The position numbers were made by a program, and so were the translations under genes. DNA of 64,000 nt from Pseudomonas palleroniana (GTDB taxonomy: Bacteria > Pseudomonadota > Gammaproteobacteria > Pseudomonadales > Pseudomonadaceae), in NCBI RefSeq assembly GCF_003031675.1, contig NZ_PYWX01000061.1, forward strand, positions 248,001 to 312,000. Reading direction: 5' to 3'. This document shows positions 18,410 to 26,469 of the stretch, one piece after another. The notes beneath the pieces are model-generated. The model made no database searches and was not told where the DNA came from. It saw only the letters and a list, made by a program, of their open reading frames with translations. Position 1 is the first letter of the stretch; each line of letters opens with the position of its first letter.

Positions 18410-19720
18410 ATGAGCACCACCTACAACGAGGCCGCGAGCGCCGCCCCGAGCAACTCGACCGCACGGGTCGCCACGGCGAGCATCGTCGGCACTGCCATCG
18501 AATTCTACGATTTCTACATCTATGCCACCGCTGCGGCGCTGGTGATCGGCCCGGTGTTCTTCCCACAGACCTCCGGCACCGCACAGATGCTGGCGTCGTT
18601 CCTGACCTTCGGTATCGCTTTTATCGCCCGCCCGCTGGGTTCGGCGCTGTTTGGCCACTTTGGCGACCGCATCGGCCGCAAATCCACGCTGGTCGCGTCC
18701 TTGTTGCTGATGGGGGTGTGTACCACGCTGATTGGCTTGCTGCCCGGCTATGACAGCATCGGAGCGTGGGCGCCGATCCTGTTGTGCGTGCTGCGTTTCG
18801 GCCAGGGCCTTGGCCTTGGCGGGGAATGGGGTGGCGCAGCGTTGCTGGCCACCGAGAACGCGCCGAAAGGCAAACGCGCCTGGTTCGGCATGTTTCCGCA
18901 ACTGGGGCCTTCGATTGGGTTCCTGGCCGCCAACGGCTTATTCCTGATTTTGGCCATGAGCCTGAGCGACGAGCAATTTCGCAGTTGGGGCTGGCGCATC
19001 CCGTTCATCCTCAGCGCCGCGTTGGTGATGGTCGGCCTGTATGCACGCTTGAAGCTGCACGAAACCCCGGTGTTCGCCAACGCCGTGGCCAAAGAGGCCC
19101 CGGTGAAAGTGCCGTTGGTGGAGTTGTTCAGCCAGCATTGGGCGCCAGTGCTGCTGGGGGCCGCGTCGATGGTGGTGTGTTATGCCCTGTTCTATATCAC
19201 CACCGCCTTTTCCCTGAGCTATGGCGTGTCGACACTGGGATACAGCCGCGAAACATTCCTCGCCCTGTTGTGCTTTGCCGTGCTGTTCATGGGCTTGGCG
19301 ACGCCACTGGCGGCCCTGGCCAGTGACCGCTATGGGCGCAAGCCGGTACTGATTGCCGGGGCGATCCTGGCGATTTTGTCGGGTTTCACCATGGAGCCGC
19401 TGCTGACCCATGGCTCAACCTGGGCCGTGGCGCTGTTCCTGGCGCTGGAGCTGTTCCTGATGGGCGTGACCTTCGCCCCCATGGGCGCACTGTTGCCGGA
19501 ATTGTTCCCGACCCGCGTGCGTTATACCGGCGCTTCGGCGGCGTATAACCTGGGTGGGATTGTCGGCGCGTCGGCCGCCCCCTTCTTCGCGACCAAGCTG
19601 GTCGCGATGGGCGGGCTGAGTTATGTCGGCGGGTATGTCTCGGCGGCGGCGCTGCTCAGCTTGATTGCGGTGCTGTGCCTGAAAGAGACGCGGGATAACG
19701 ACTTGAACAAGGTCGCCTGA
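18410..19720 (+). CDS. MFS transporter, metabolite:H+ symporter (MHS) type
   Basis: A 436-residue inner-membrane transporter with 12 predicted helices. The MHS-family signatures are clear: GTAIEFYDFYIYATAAA in helix 1, GHFGDRIGRKSTL in loop 2–3, LGLGGEWGGAALLATENAP in helix 4 and SDRYGRKPVL in the second half. Relatives import proline/betaine, shikimate, citrate or alpha-ketoglutarate with protons; the substrate here is unknown. The ATG at 18410 has AGGGAT upstream. An in-frame ATG seven codons earlier is possible but less well placed. The gene stands alone behind a strong promoter with a long leader and ends 1 base before a 107-bp repeat. Confidence 0.88.
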   Translation: MSTTYNEAASAAPSNSTARVATASIVGTAIEFYDFYIYATAAALVIGPVFFPQTSGTAQMLASFLTFGIAFIARPLGSALFGHFGDRIGRKSTLVASLLLMGVCTTLIGLLPGYDSIGAWAPILLCVLRFGQGLGLGGEWGGAALLATENAPKGKRAWFGMFPQLGPSIGFLAANGLFLILAMSLSDEQFRSWGWRIPFILSAALVMVGLYARLKLHETPVFANAVAKEAPVKVPLVELFSQHWAPVLLGAASMVVCYALFYITTAFSLSYGVSTLGYSRETFLALLCFAVLFMGLATPLAALASDRYGRKPVLIAGAILAILSGFTMEPLLTHGSTWAVALFLALELFLMGVTFAPMGALLPELFPTRVRYTGASAAYNLGGIVGASAAPFFATKLVAMGGLSYVGGYVSAAALLSLIAVLCLKETRDNDLNKVA

Positions 19721-19721
19721 T

Positions 19722-19828
19722 GATCGTTCCTACGCTCCGCGTGGGAATGCAGACCGGGACGCTCTGCGTCCCAAAGCGTGACGCAGAGCGTCACAAGAGG
19801 CATTCCCACGCAGAGCGTGGGAACGATC
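19722..19828. repeat. 107-bp cruciform-forming intergenic repeat
   Basis: Outer arms at 19722–19750 and 19800–19828 are inverted copies of 29 bases with two mismatches. Inside are two separate perfect hairpins, GGGACGC-TCT-GCGTCCC (19756–19772) and GTGACGC-AGA-GCGTCAC (19778–19794). The three stems share the core ACGC(TCT/AGA)GCGT. It fills the gap between the convergent MFS gene and purT. Elements of this look are common between genes in Pseudomonas and probably non-autonomous (MITE-like). Family name not assigned here. Confidence 0.85.
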
Positions 19829-19837
19829 TGTACGTGA

Positions 19838-21019
19838 TTACAGCTCTACAACGACAGCCTGGGAAGCACGGGTCGCCTTGGCCCGTGCCGCCTCAATCGA
19901 CTCATCCCGAGCCAACGCCACACCCATGCGGCGCTGACCATTCACTTCTGGCTTGCCGAACAGTCGCAACGCCGTGTCCGGCTCGCTCAGTGCGGCGCCC
20001 AGGTTGGCGAATGCGGTCTGGGTCGACTGCCCTTCCACCAGGATGACCGCCGAAGCCGAAGGCCCGAACTGACGGATCAACGGGATCGGCAGGCCCAGAA
20101 TGGCGCGCGCGTGCAGCGCGAACTGCGACAGGTCCTGGGAGATCAGGGTCACCAGGCCAGTGTCATGGGGACGTGGCGACACTTCGCTGAACCATACCTG
20201 ATCACCCTTGATGAACAACTCCACGCCAAACAGGCCACGCCCACCCAGCGCCTCGGTGACCGCCTTGGCGACACGCTCGGACTCCGCCAGGGCAATCGGG
20301 CTCATGGCTTGCGGCTGCCAGGATTCCTGGTAATCGCCCTTCTCCTGGCGATGGCCAACCGGCGCGCAGAAGGTCGTGCCGCCGATGTGGCGCACGGTCA
20401 GCAAGGTGATTTCGTAGTCGAAGTCGATAAAACCCTCGATGATCACGCGGCCTTTGCCGGCGCGCCCGCCCTCTTGCGCGTAATCCCAGGCTTTCTGCAC
20501 GTCGTCAGTGCTGCGCAGCAGGCTCTGGCCCTTGCCCGACGAACTCATTACCGGCTTGACCACGCAGGGGAAGCCCAGGTCCTGGACGGCCTTGCTGTAG
20601 TCTTCGAAGGTATCGGCGAAGTGGTACGGCGAGGTCGGCAGGTCCAGCTCTTCGGCGGCCAGGCGACGGATGCCTTCGCGGTTCATGGTCAGCGAGGTGG
20701 CACGCGCGGTAGGGATCACGGTGAAGCCTTCGGCCTCCAGTTCCACCAGGGTGGCGGTGGCGATGGCTTCGATTTCCGGCACGATGAAGTGCGGTTTCTC
20801 GGCCTCGATCACTGCGCGCAGGGCCGCGCCGTCGAGCATGTTGATCACATGGCTGCGATGGGCGACCTGCATGGCCGGCGCGTTGGCGTAGCGATCCACG
20901 GCAATCACTTCAACGCCCAGGCGTTGCAGCTCGATCACCACTTCCTTGCCCAGCTCACCGCAGCCACACAGCAAAACGCGGGTCGCGGTTGGCGACAATG
21001 GAGTTCCGATTCGGGTCAT
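19838..21019 (-). CDS. purT: Formate-dependent phosphoribosylglycinamide formyltransferase (GAR transformylase 2)
   Basis: A 393-residue ATP-grasp enzyme that formylates GAR using formate and ATP, the folate-independent third step of purine synthesis. The start MTRIGTPLSPTATRVLLCGC carries the Rossmann-like GCGELGKE block. The ATP-grasp core (VVKPVMSSSGKGQS, about 150–165) and the metal/phosphate region (GVELFIKGDQVWFSEVSPRPHDTG) are intact. Length matches the family. It is monocistronic: the cruciform repeat lies downstream and the divergently oriented neighbours are unrelated. Confidence 0.97.
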   Translation of the reverse strand: MTRIGTPLSPTATRVLLCGCGELGKEVVIELQRLGVEVIAVDRYANAPAMQVAHRSHVINMLDGAALRAVIEAEKPHFIVPEIEAIATATLVELEAEGFTVIPTARATSLTMNREGIRRLAAEELDLPTSPYHFADTFEDYSKAVQDLGFPCVVKPVMSSSGKGQSLLRSTDDVQKAWDYAQEGGRAGKGRVIIEGFIDFDYEITLLTVRHIGGTTFCAPVGHRQEKGDYQESWQPQAMSPIALAESERVAKAVTEALGGRGLFGVELFIKGDQVWFSEVSPRPHDTGLVTLISQDLSQFALHARAILGLPIPLIRQFGPSASAVILVEGQSTQTAFANLGAALSEPDTALRLFGKPEVNGQRRMGVALARDESIEAARAKATRASQAVVVEL

Positions 21020-21089
21020 CTCAGGTCCTCAGGGGAGCGGATCATGGGGGAGAAAGGCCGGCATTTTACATGAACTGTAAAAATTGGCC

Positions 21090-21557
21090 TCAGTTGGCGA
21101 CGGCACGCTTGCGCAGGCGCCACGCCATGACCAGCCACACCACCGTGACCCCGGCAAATTTCGACACCAATGCCGTCCCCACCACCGCCGGTGTGAGCGC
21201 ACCAATCAGGCCGAAGAAAATAAAGGTATCGAGCGGAATGCTCAGCGCCGAACTTATCCACAGACGATCGTGGAGGGGGCGCTTGGTGATGGTGAACACC
21301 AGCCAGTCAATACACTCGGACACCGCGAACGCCGTGGCACTGGCCAGGGCAATCGCCGGGTCGGACGTCACATATGACAGCACCAGCGCCGCCAGCATGG
21401 CGACGATCGCGCCATGACCAAAGCGCGTCTGCACCATGTCGCGCAGGATAAACACCAGGCCACCCCAGGCGGACCAGATGACATCCAGGTGCGGGGCGGT
21501 GGAAAAGGCGAAATTGATCAGCACGACGCTGCTGATGTAGGCGATCAGGAAAAGCAT
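21090..21557 (-). CDS. VUT-family (DUF165) membrane protein, probable queuosine-precursor transporter
   Basis: A 155-residue inner-membrane protein with five to six helices, starting at MLFLIAYISSVVLINFAF (ATG complement 21557). The longer in-frame reading upstream runs through a REP element and is rejected. The blocks ALASATAFAVSECIDWLVFTITKRP and DTFIFFGLIGAL are typical of the YhhQ/VUT family, some members of which import preQ0/preQ1. It is shorter than E. coli YhhQ (about 221 residues), so substrate identity is less certain. A small hairpin lies just before its start codon (about 21566–21590). Confidence 0.75.
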   Translation of the reverse strand: MLFLIAYISSVVLINFAFSTAPHLDVIWSAWGGLVFILRDMVQTRFGHGAIVAMLAALVLSYVTSDPAIALASATAFAVSECIDWLVFTITKRPLHDRLWISSALSIPLDTFIFFGLIGALTPAVVGTALVSKFAGVTVVWLVMAWRLRKRAVAN

Positions 21558-21624
21558 GGGAAGGGACCTGTGGGTAATGCCACACAGGGTACACAAATAA
21601 AGACATATCGTCTGGGAGTGCCTC

Positions 21625-21708
21625 TTCGCGAGCAAGCCCGCTCCCACAGTTGACTGTGTTCATCCTGTAGGAACGCGGTCAAAATGTGGGAGCGGGCTTG
21701 CTCGCGAA
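21625..21708. repeat. REPIN (inverted pair of REP sequences)
   Basis: A 24-base REP at 21625–21648 (core CGAGCAAGCCCGCTCCCAC) and its near-exact reverse complement at 21685–21708, separated by 36 bases. It lies between the VUT gene and the DUF1289 gene. The same class is at 31778–31850. Confidence 0.9.
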
Positions 21709-21717
21709 AGCGATCTA

Positions 21718-21933
21718 TCAGGCACCGGATTTGCCGGGCATCATCCACACCAACCCACTCGCTTTCGCCCGTTCATGGCACAGCCCGAGTACCACCCGCC
21801 GCTCGGCATTGTCCATGCGGCTCCAGCGGGTGATTTCATCCACGGTGCGCTGGCAGCCGGTGCAAATATCATCATCATCCAGTGCACAAATGCTCACGCA
21901 CGGTGAGGCGACGGGGCGTTCAACGGGGTTCAT
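21718..21933 (-). CDS. DUF1289 domain-containing protein
   Basis: A 71-residue protein with four clustered cysteines (SPCVSICALDDDDICTGCQR), likely a small metal or iron-sulfur-type site, followed by the typical DUF1289 helix (TVDEITRWSRMDNAERR). Function unknown. Its ATG overlaps the stop of the gamma-carbonic-anhydrase gene (ATGA at 21930–21933), implying translational coupling, an arrangement common in Pseudomonas. Confidence 0.85.
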   Translation of the reverse strand: MNPVERPVASPCVSICALDDDDICTGCQRTVDEITRWSRMDNAERRVVLGLCHERAKASGLVWMMPGKSGA

Positions 21934-22454
21934 TCTGCCTGCTCGACCAGGTCACGCGCATAGCGTTGCGCGTTATGCACATAGTGCGCGGCACTGGCTT
22001 CGAGCATGCGTTTCTGCGCTTCGGTCAGCTCACGCACCACCTTGCCCGGCGACCCCATCACCAGCGAGCCGTCAGGAATTTCCTTGCCTTCACCGATCAG
22101 CGAGTTGGCCCCGATGATGCAATGCTTGCCGATTTTGGCGCCATTGAGGATCACCGCGTTGATGCCGATCAAGCTGTAGTCGTCGACGGTGCAGCCATGC
22201 AGCATGGCGTTGTGGCCGATGGTCACGCCGGTGCCCAGGGTCAGCGGGTAGCCCATGTCGGTGTGCATTACGCTGCCGTCCTGCACATTGCTGTTCTTGC
22301 CGATCAGGATCAGTTCGTTGTCGCCACGCAATACCGCGTTGAACCACACGTTCGCGCCCTCCTCCAGCTTGACCTTGCCCACCAGCGTGGCATTGGGCGC
22401 CACCCAGCTGTGGGGATGGGTCTCGACGCGGGCTTCGCCCAGGCGATATTTCAT
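21930..22454 (-). CDS. Gamma carbonic anhydrase family protein (left-handed beta-helix)
   Basis: A 174-residue hexapeptide-repeat protein (MKYRLGEARVETHPHSWVAP). The LbetaH coils run through about residues 15–145, with metal-ligand histidines in SVMHTDMGYP and TIGHNAMLHGC. Family members (YrdA, PaaY, CaiE) are trimeric zinc proteins. Some hydrate CO2 and others act as thioesterases, so the exact activity is open. It is translationally coupled to the DUF1289 gene and follows the CoA pyrophosphatase gene on the same strand with a 36-base gap. Confidence 0.88.
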   Translation of the reverse strand: MKYRLGEARVETHPHSWVAPNATLVGKVKLEEGANVWFNAVLRGDNELILIGKNSNVQDGSVMHTDMGYPLTLGTGVTIGHNAMLHGCTVDDYSLIGINAVILNGAKIGKHCIIGANSLIGEGKEIPDGSLVMGSPGKVVRELTEAQKRMLEASAAHYVHNAQRYARDLVEQAE

Positions 22455-22490
22455 GGTGTGTCCTCACGGCGTTGCCACTCAAGCGGTGGC

Positions 22491-23093
22491 TCAGGTGTTG
22501 ATGAAACTCTTGGGGGGTTGGTGCAGGCTGATCTGGGCGTCGTCGTACAGCAGGTTGATCAGTTCGACAATCATGATCGCCGTCAGGCCCCAGATCTTGT
22601 ATTCGCCAAACCGATAACTGGGCACGTACCAACTGCGTCCCTGGTAATCGATTCGGTGGGTGTGTTCGCGCGGGTCCTGGCGGAAAAACTCCAGGGGCAC
22701 GCTGAAGACTGCGGCGATCTCGGCATCGTTGGCCAGGTAGTCGACGTAATCCGGAATCACCCCGACGTAGGGCGTGACCCGAATGCCATGCAGGGAAATC
22801 AATGGACTCAACGGCCCGATCACCTCCACCAGACCAGGTGGCAGGCCGATTTCTTCTTCGGCTTCGCGCAACGCGGTAAAAATCAGGTCGGGGTCTTCCG
22901 GATCGCGGCGCCCACCGGGAAAAGCCACTTCACCGCCGTGGGTCGACAGGCCGCTGGCGCGCAAGGTCAGGATCAGCTCCGGTTCGTCACTGCGGGTAAT
23001 CGGCACCAGCACGGCGGCCTCGGGGAAACGCCCGTCAGTCTCAAGCGTGTGGGGAGTGTGATTGCTTACCCGGCGAAGTAGCTCGTCCAGCAT
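22491..23093 (-). CDS. Nudix CoA pyrophosphatase (NudL-like)
   Basis: A 200-residue Nudix hydrolase with the extended CoA pyrophosphatase pattern: ILTLRASGLSTHGGEVAFPGG followed by the Nudix box GGRRDPEDPDLIFTALREAEEEIG. It is predicted to cut CoA into 3',5'-ADP and phosphopantetheine. Length fits NudL (about 190–200). It diverges from the neighbouring Nudix gene and runs with the gamma carbonic anhydrase and DUF1289 genes. Start at MLDELLRRV. Confidence 0.88.
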   Translation of the reverse strand: MLDELLRRVSNHTPHTLETDGRFPEAAVLVPITRSDEPELILTLRASGLSTHGGEVAFPGGRRDPEDPDLIFTALREAEEEIGLPPGLVEVIGPLSPLISLHGIRVTPYVGVIPDYVDYLANDAEIAAVFSVPLEFFRQDPREHTHRIDYQGRSWYVPSYRFGEYKIWGLTAIMIVELINLLYDDAQISLHQPPKSFINT

Positions 23094-23239
23094 GAGTCAT
23101 CTCGGTCTGTTGGCTACCTTGCATCATGCACCAAAGCGGGCAGGCACCCAACCCCAAAACCCGGTGCATGTCGCGAAACGACAACTTGCAGGGCCCTGCC
23201 CGCCAAGCCAAGATAGGCCCACTCTCCAGGAACCCCAGC

Positions 23240-23788
23240 ATGAACTTCTGCAGCCAGTGCGGTAAACCGGTCACCCAGCGCATTCCCGAAGGCGACAGCC
23301 GCCTGCGCTATGTATGCGACCACTGCTCGACCATTCACTACCAGAACCCCAATATCGTCGCCGGCACGGTGCCGGTGTGGGGCGACAAAGTGCTGCTGTG
23401 CCGCCGCGCCATCGAGCCGCGCCTGGGTTACTGGACGCTGCCCGCAGGCTTCATGGAGAACGGCGAGACCGTGGAGCAGGCGGCCACGCGTGAAACCCTC
23501 GAGGAAGCCTGCGCCCGCGTACGCAACCTGTGCATCTATACCCTGATCGATGTGCCGCACATCAGCCAGGTGCATATCTTCTACCGCGCCGAACTGCTCG
23601 ACCTGGATTTTGCCGCAGGCCCCGAAAGCCTTGAAGTGAAGCTGTTCGATGAAGCCGAGATCCCTTGGTCAGAGCTGGCTTTCCGCACGGTCGGGCGTAC
23701 CTTAGAATGCTTCTTCGCTGACCGCCGCCAACACGTATTCCCGGTGCGCAGCGAGTCGGTGCCGCCTATGAAGCCACCGGCCAAATAA
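23240..23788 (+). CDS. Nudix hydrolase with N-terminal zinc ribbon
   Basis: A 182-residue protein. Two CxxC pairs (NFCSQCGKP near residues 3–9 and VCDHCSTIH near 25–33) form a zinc ribbon, followed by a Nudix domain with box GFMENGETVEQAATRETLEEACA. The glycine that normally ends the box is cysteine here, as in a known subgroup of zinc-ribbon ADP-ribose/NADH-type pyrophosphatases. The start at ATG 23240 follows AGGAA; longer readings from 23126 have no family support. Substrate unknown. It diverges from the CoA pyrophosphatase gene and is followed 38 bases later by the L,D-transpeptidase gene. Confidence 0.85.
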   Translation: MNFCSQCGKPVTQRIPEGDSRLRYVCDHCSTIHYQNPNIVAGTVPVWGDKVLLCRRAIEPRLGYWTLPAGFMENGETVEQAATRETLEEACARVRNLCIYTLIDVPHISQVHIFYRAELLDLDFAAGPESLEVKLFDEAEIPWSELAFRTVGRTLECFFADRRQHVFPVRSESVPPMKPPAK

Positions 23789-23826
23789 CACTCAAGGCGG
23801 CATCGTCCACAATGGAAACCGTTTCA

Positions 23827-24330
23827 ATGCGTTGGTTGCTCGCTGTTATCTGCCTGTCATTCGCTACGTTGTCTTCGGCCTCCACGGTGGAAATCATCGG
23901 CGGCAAGCCGGTCGAAAAAATCCTGGTGCTCAAGTCTGCCCGTCAGTTGCAGTTGATCAACGACGGCAAGCCTCTCAAGACCTACCGCATTTCCCTGGGC
24001 CGCAACCCCAAGGGCGCCAAGCTGATCGAGGGCGACCGCCGCACGCCGGAGGGCCTCTACTGGATCGACTGGCGCAAGACCAGCGACAAATTCAACCTGT
24101 CGATGCACATTTCCTACCCCAACATCAGCGACGCCGCCCGCGCCCGCCGTGAAGGGGTGAAACCGGGCAGCATGATCATGATCCACGGCACTCCCGACAG
24201 CGAGGACTACCCGGAGCAGTTGTTCCACACGCTGGACTGGACCGACGGTTGTATCGGCATGCGCAACGTGGACATGCGCGAAGTCTGGAACCTGGTCAAA
24301 GATGGCACCCTGATCGAGATTCGTCCGTAA
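23827..24330 (+). CDS. L,D-transpeptidase (YkuD domain), exported
   Basis: A 167-residue exported protein. The signal peptide MRWLLAVICLSFATLSSA runs to about residue 18, so the ATG at 23827 is chosen over 23812. The mature protein is a single YkuD domain: the histidine in MIMIHGTPD (about 120) and the catalytic cysteine C142 in WTDGCIGMRN. Such enzymes form 3-3 peptidoglycan cross-links or attach proteins to peptidoglycan in the periplasm. The missing peptidoglycan-binding LysM domain places it among the short Pseudomonas L,D-transpeptidases. A terminator is not obvious downstream. Confidence 0.88.
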   Translation: MRWLLAVICLSFATLSSASTVEIIGGKPVEKILVLKSARQLQLINDGKPLKTYRISLGRNPKGAKLIEGDRRTPEGLYWIDWRKTSDKFNLSMHISYPNISDAARARREGVKPGSMIMIHGTPDSEDYPEQLFHTLDWTDGCIGMRNVDMREVWNLVKDGTLIEIRP

Positions 24331-24445
24331 TCTCGCACCGTTCGTAAAATAATTCGAAAAAAATCCTGCCCCCCTACAGCGCCTGCCGGTGAATACCAGT
24401 TCACCGCGCCGCGCTGCCCCGTTCTGCACGCGGCAAAGACCTCTC

Positions 24446-24541
24446 TAATACCACTTCATACAAAGCCCTATTACATGGCCTTAAAACCGTGGTTTGCACT
24501 GTTTTTGGCGCATTGACATGGTATTTAAGTGGTATTAATTT
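24446..24541 (+). promoter_or_regulatory. nagR operon promoter with probable NagR operators
   Basis: A strong promoter, TTGACA (24513–24518), 17-base spacer, TAATTT (24536–24541). The half-site TGGTATT occurs twice as direct repeats within the spacer and -10 area (24519–24525 and 24530–24536). An inverted copy lies upstream: TAATACCACTT (24446–24456) mirrors AAGTGGTATTA (24527–24537). Overlap with RNA polymerase contacts suggests repression by the GntR-type product of the next gene; this is inferred. Confidence 0.7.
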
Positions 24542-24593
24542 CCGGCCAATACCGGGCGACAACACTCCAATAACCGCATCGGACACCTGACAG

Positions 24594-25352
24594 ATGAATG
24601 CCATCCAGACCCTGCGCCCCGACGACAAACAATCCACGCCGCTGTACCTGCAACTGGCGCGTAACCTGGAAGCGGCGATCCATGCCGGCCAGTGGAAATC
24701 CGAGCAGGCGTTGCCATCGGAACGCGTCCTCAGCGAGCAATTGGGCCTCTCACGGGTCACCGCCCGCAAAGCGCTGGAGGTGCTGCTGGCCCAGGGCCTG
24801 ATCCGCCGCAGCCAGGGCTCCGGCACCTTTATTACCCCGCGCCTGGAACAGCCGCTGTCACGCCTGTCGGGCTTCAGCGAAATGTTAAGGCTCAAGGGCT
24901 TTGTGCCCAGCTCCCAATGGCTGGAACGCGAAATCACCCCGCCGACCCACGAAGAGCTGATCCGCCTGGGCCTGTCGCCCACCGACAAAGTGGCGCGCCT
25001 CAAGCGTTTGCGCAAAGCCGATGACACCGTAATGGCAATTGAAATGACCGCGATGCCCGCCTCGGTGCTGCCGCAACCGCAGGCCATCGGCAATTCGCTG
25101 TACGAATACCTCGAAGGCATCGGCAAACCCATCGTGCGTGCCCTGCAACATATCCAGGCGATCAACGCTTCCGACGAGTTCGCCAGGCTGGTGGGCATTG
25201 CCCCCGGCACCGCCATGCTGCTGATGACTCGGGTCGGCTACACCGCCGATAACACGCCGATTGAAATCACCGACACCTACTGCCGCAACGACTACTACGA
25301 CTTCGTAGCCGAGCTGCGCAGGTATGACTTCGCCGCCGAGTTGCGGCCTTAG
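24594..25352 (+). CDS. nagR: GntR/HutC-family transcriptional regulator NagR (NagQ)
   Basis: A 252-residue repressor. The N-terminal winged helix covers about residues 15–80 (LPSERVLSEQLGLSRVTARKALEVL is spread over its recognition helix), followed by a UTRA effector domain (about 95–245) that in relatives binds GlcN-6-P or GlcNAc-6-P. It is first in the operon nagR–nagA–SIS deaminase–EIIA-HPr-EI–nagE, so it probably controls itself as well as the catabolic genes through the sites at 24446–24541. Start at ATG 24594. Confidence 0.9.
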   Translation: MNAIQTLRPDDKQSTPLYLQLARNLEAAIHAGQWKSEQALPSERVLSEQLGLSRVTARKALEVLLAQGLIRRSQGSGTFITPRLEQPLSRLSGFSEMLRLKGFVPSSQWLEREITPPTHEELIRLGLSPTDKVARLKRLRKADDTVMAIEMTAMPASVLPQPQAIGNSLYEYLEGIGKPIVRALQHIQAINASDEFARLVGIAPGTAMLLMTRVGYTADNTPIEITDTYCRNDYYDFVAELRRYDFAAELRP

Positions 25353-25362
25353 AGAACTGCCC

Positions 25363-26469
25363 ATGTCCGAAGACAATATCCTCACGCCCGGCGGCTGGAT
25401 TCGCGGCCGCCTGGTGCACGCACACGGCAAGGTGATCGCCGTCGAAGGCACGCCGTGCGACCCGGCGCAAAACGATTTGCCGTACCTGCTACCCGGTTTT
25501 ATCGACCTGCACGTACACGGCGGTGGCGGCGCTGACATCATGGAAGGCAGCGACGCCTTCGAGACCATCACCCGCACCCACGTGCGATTTGGGACGACAT
25601 CGCTGCTGGCCACCACCATGACTGCGCCGGTAGACGAAATCTCTCGCGTGCTGGGCCAGCTCGGCACGTTCTGTGAGCAGCGCCCGACAGGCGCCGCCCG
25701 AGTGCTTGGCGTACACCTGGAAGGCCCCTACATCAATCCAGGAAAACTCGGCGCCCAACCCAATTTCGCCCACACCGCGCTGATGGCCGAAGTGGAAGCC
25801 TACCTGCGCCTGGCGCCGATCCGCGTGATCACCATCGCCCCGGAAATCGCCGGGCATGACGCGCTGATCCGCGCACTCAGCGAGCGCGGCGTACGCATGC
25901 AGATCGGCCACACCCTGGGCAGCTACGAAGAAGGCGTCGCCGCCCTCGCCGCCGGGGCCACCAGCTTCACCCATTTGTACAACGCCATGAGCCCGCTGCA
26001 TCACCGCGAGCCGGGCATCGTCGGTGCCGCGCTGGCCCACGCCAAGTACGCCGAATTGATCCCGGACCTGCTGCATGTCCACCCCGGCGCCATGCACGTG
26101 GCGCTGCGTGCGATCCCATGCCTGTACTGCGTCACCGACTCCACCGCCGCCGCCGGCATGCCCGATGGCGAATACAAGCTGGGCAGCCACACCGTGACCA
26201 AATGCCTGGGCGGTGTGCGCCTGCCCGACGGAACTCTCGCCGGCAGCACCCTGACCATGGATCAGGCACTGCGCAACCTGGTGAAAATCGGCCTGCCGAT
26301 CAGCGAAGCCTCACAACGCCTGTCGCAGTTTCCCGCGGACTACCTGGGCCTGGAAGAACGCGGTCGCCTGCAACCCGGCAGTTTTGCCGACTGCGTGCGC
26401 CTGGACCGCTCCCTGCATCTGACCGACGTAATGGTCGAAGGAGAAACCATTGACTTCAAAAATGCTTGA
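25363..26469 (+). CDS. nagA: N-acetylglucosamine-6-phosphate deacetylase
   Basis: Removes acetate from GlcNAc-6-P to give GlcN-6-P in the cytoplasm. The 368-residue amidohydrolase starts at MSEDNILTPGG (ATG 25363), shortly after the nagR stop. Metal and active-site motifs are present: DLHVHGGGG (H50, H52), HLEGPYINP, IGHTLGSYEEG, FTHLYNAMSPL and the catalytic aspartate in VTDSTAAAGMPDG. It overlaps the next gene by about 20 bases. Confidence 0.95.
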   Translation: MSEDNILTPGGWIRGRLVHAHGKVIAVEGTPCDPAQNDLPYLLPGFIDLHVHGGGGADIMEGSDAFETITRTHVRFGTTSLLATTMTAPVDEISRVLGQLGTFCEQRPTGAARVLGVHLEGPYINPGKLGAQPNFAHTALMAEVEAYLRLAPIRVITIAPEIAGHDALIRALSERGVRMQIGHTLGSYEEGVAALAAGATSFTHLYNAMSPLHHREPGIVGAALAHAKYAELIPDLLHVHPGAMHVALRAIPCLYCVTDSTAAAGMPDGEYKLGSHTVTKCLGGVRLPDGTLAGSTLTMDQALRNLVKIGLPISEASQRLSQFPADYLGLEERGRLQPGSFADCVRLDRSLHLTDVMVEGETIDFKNA

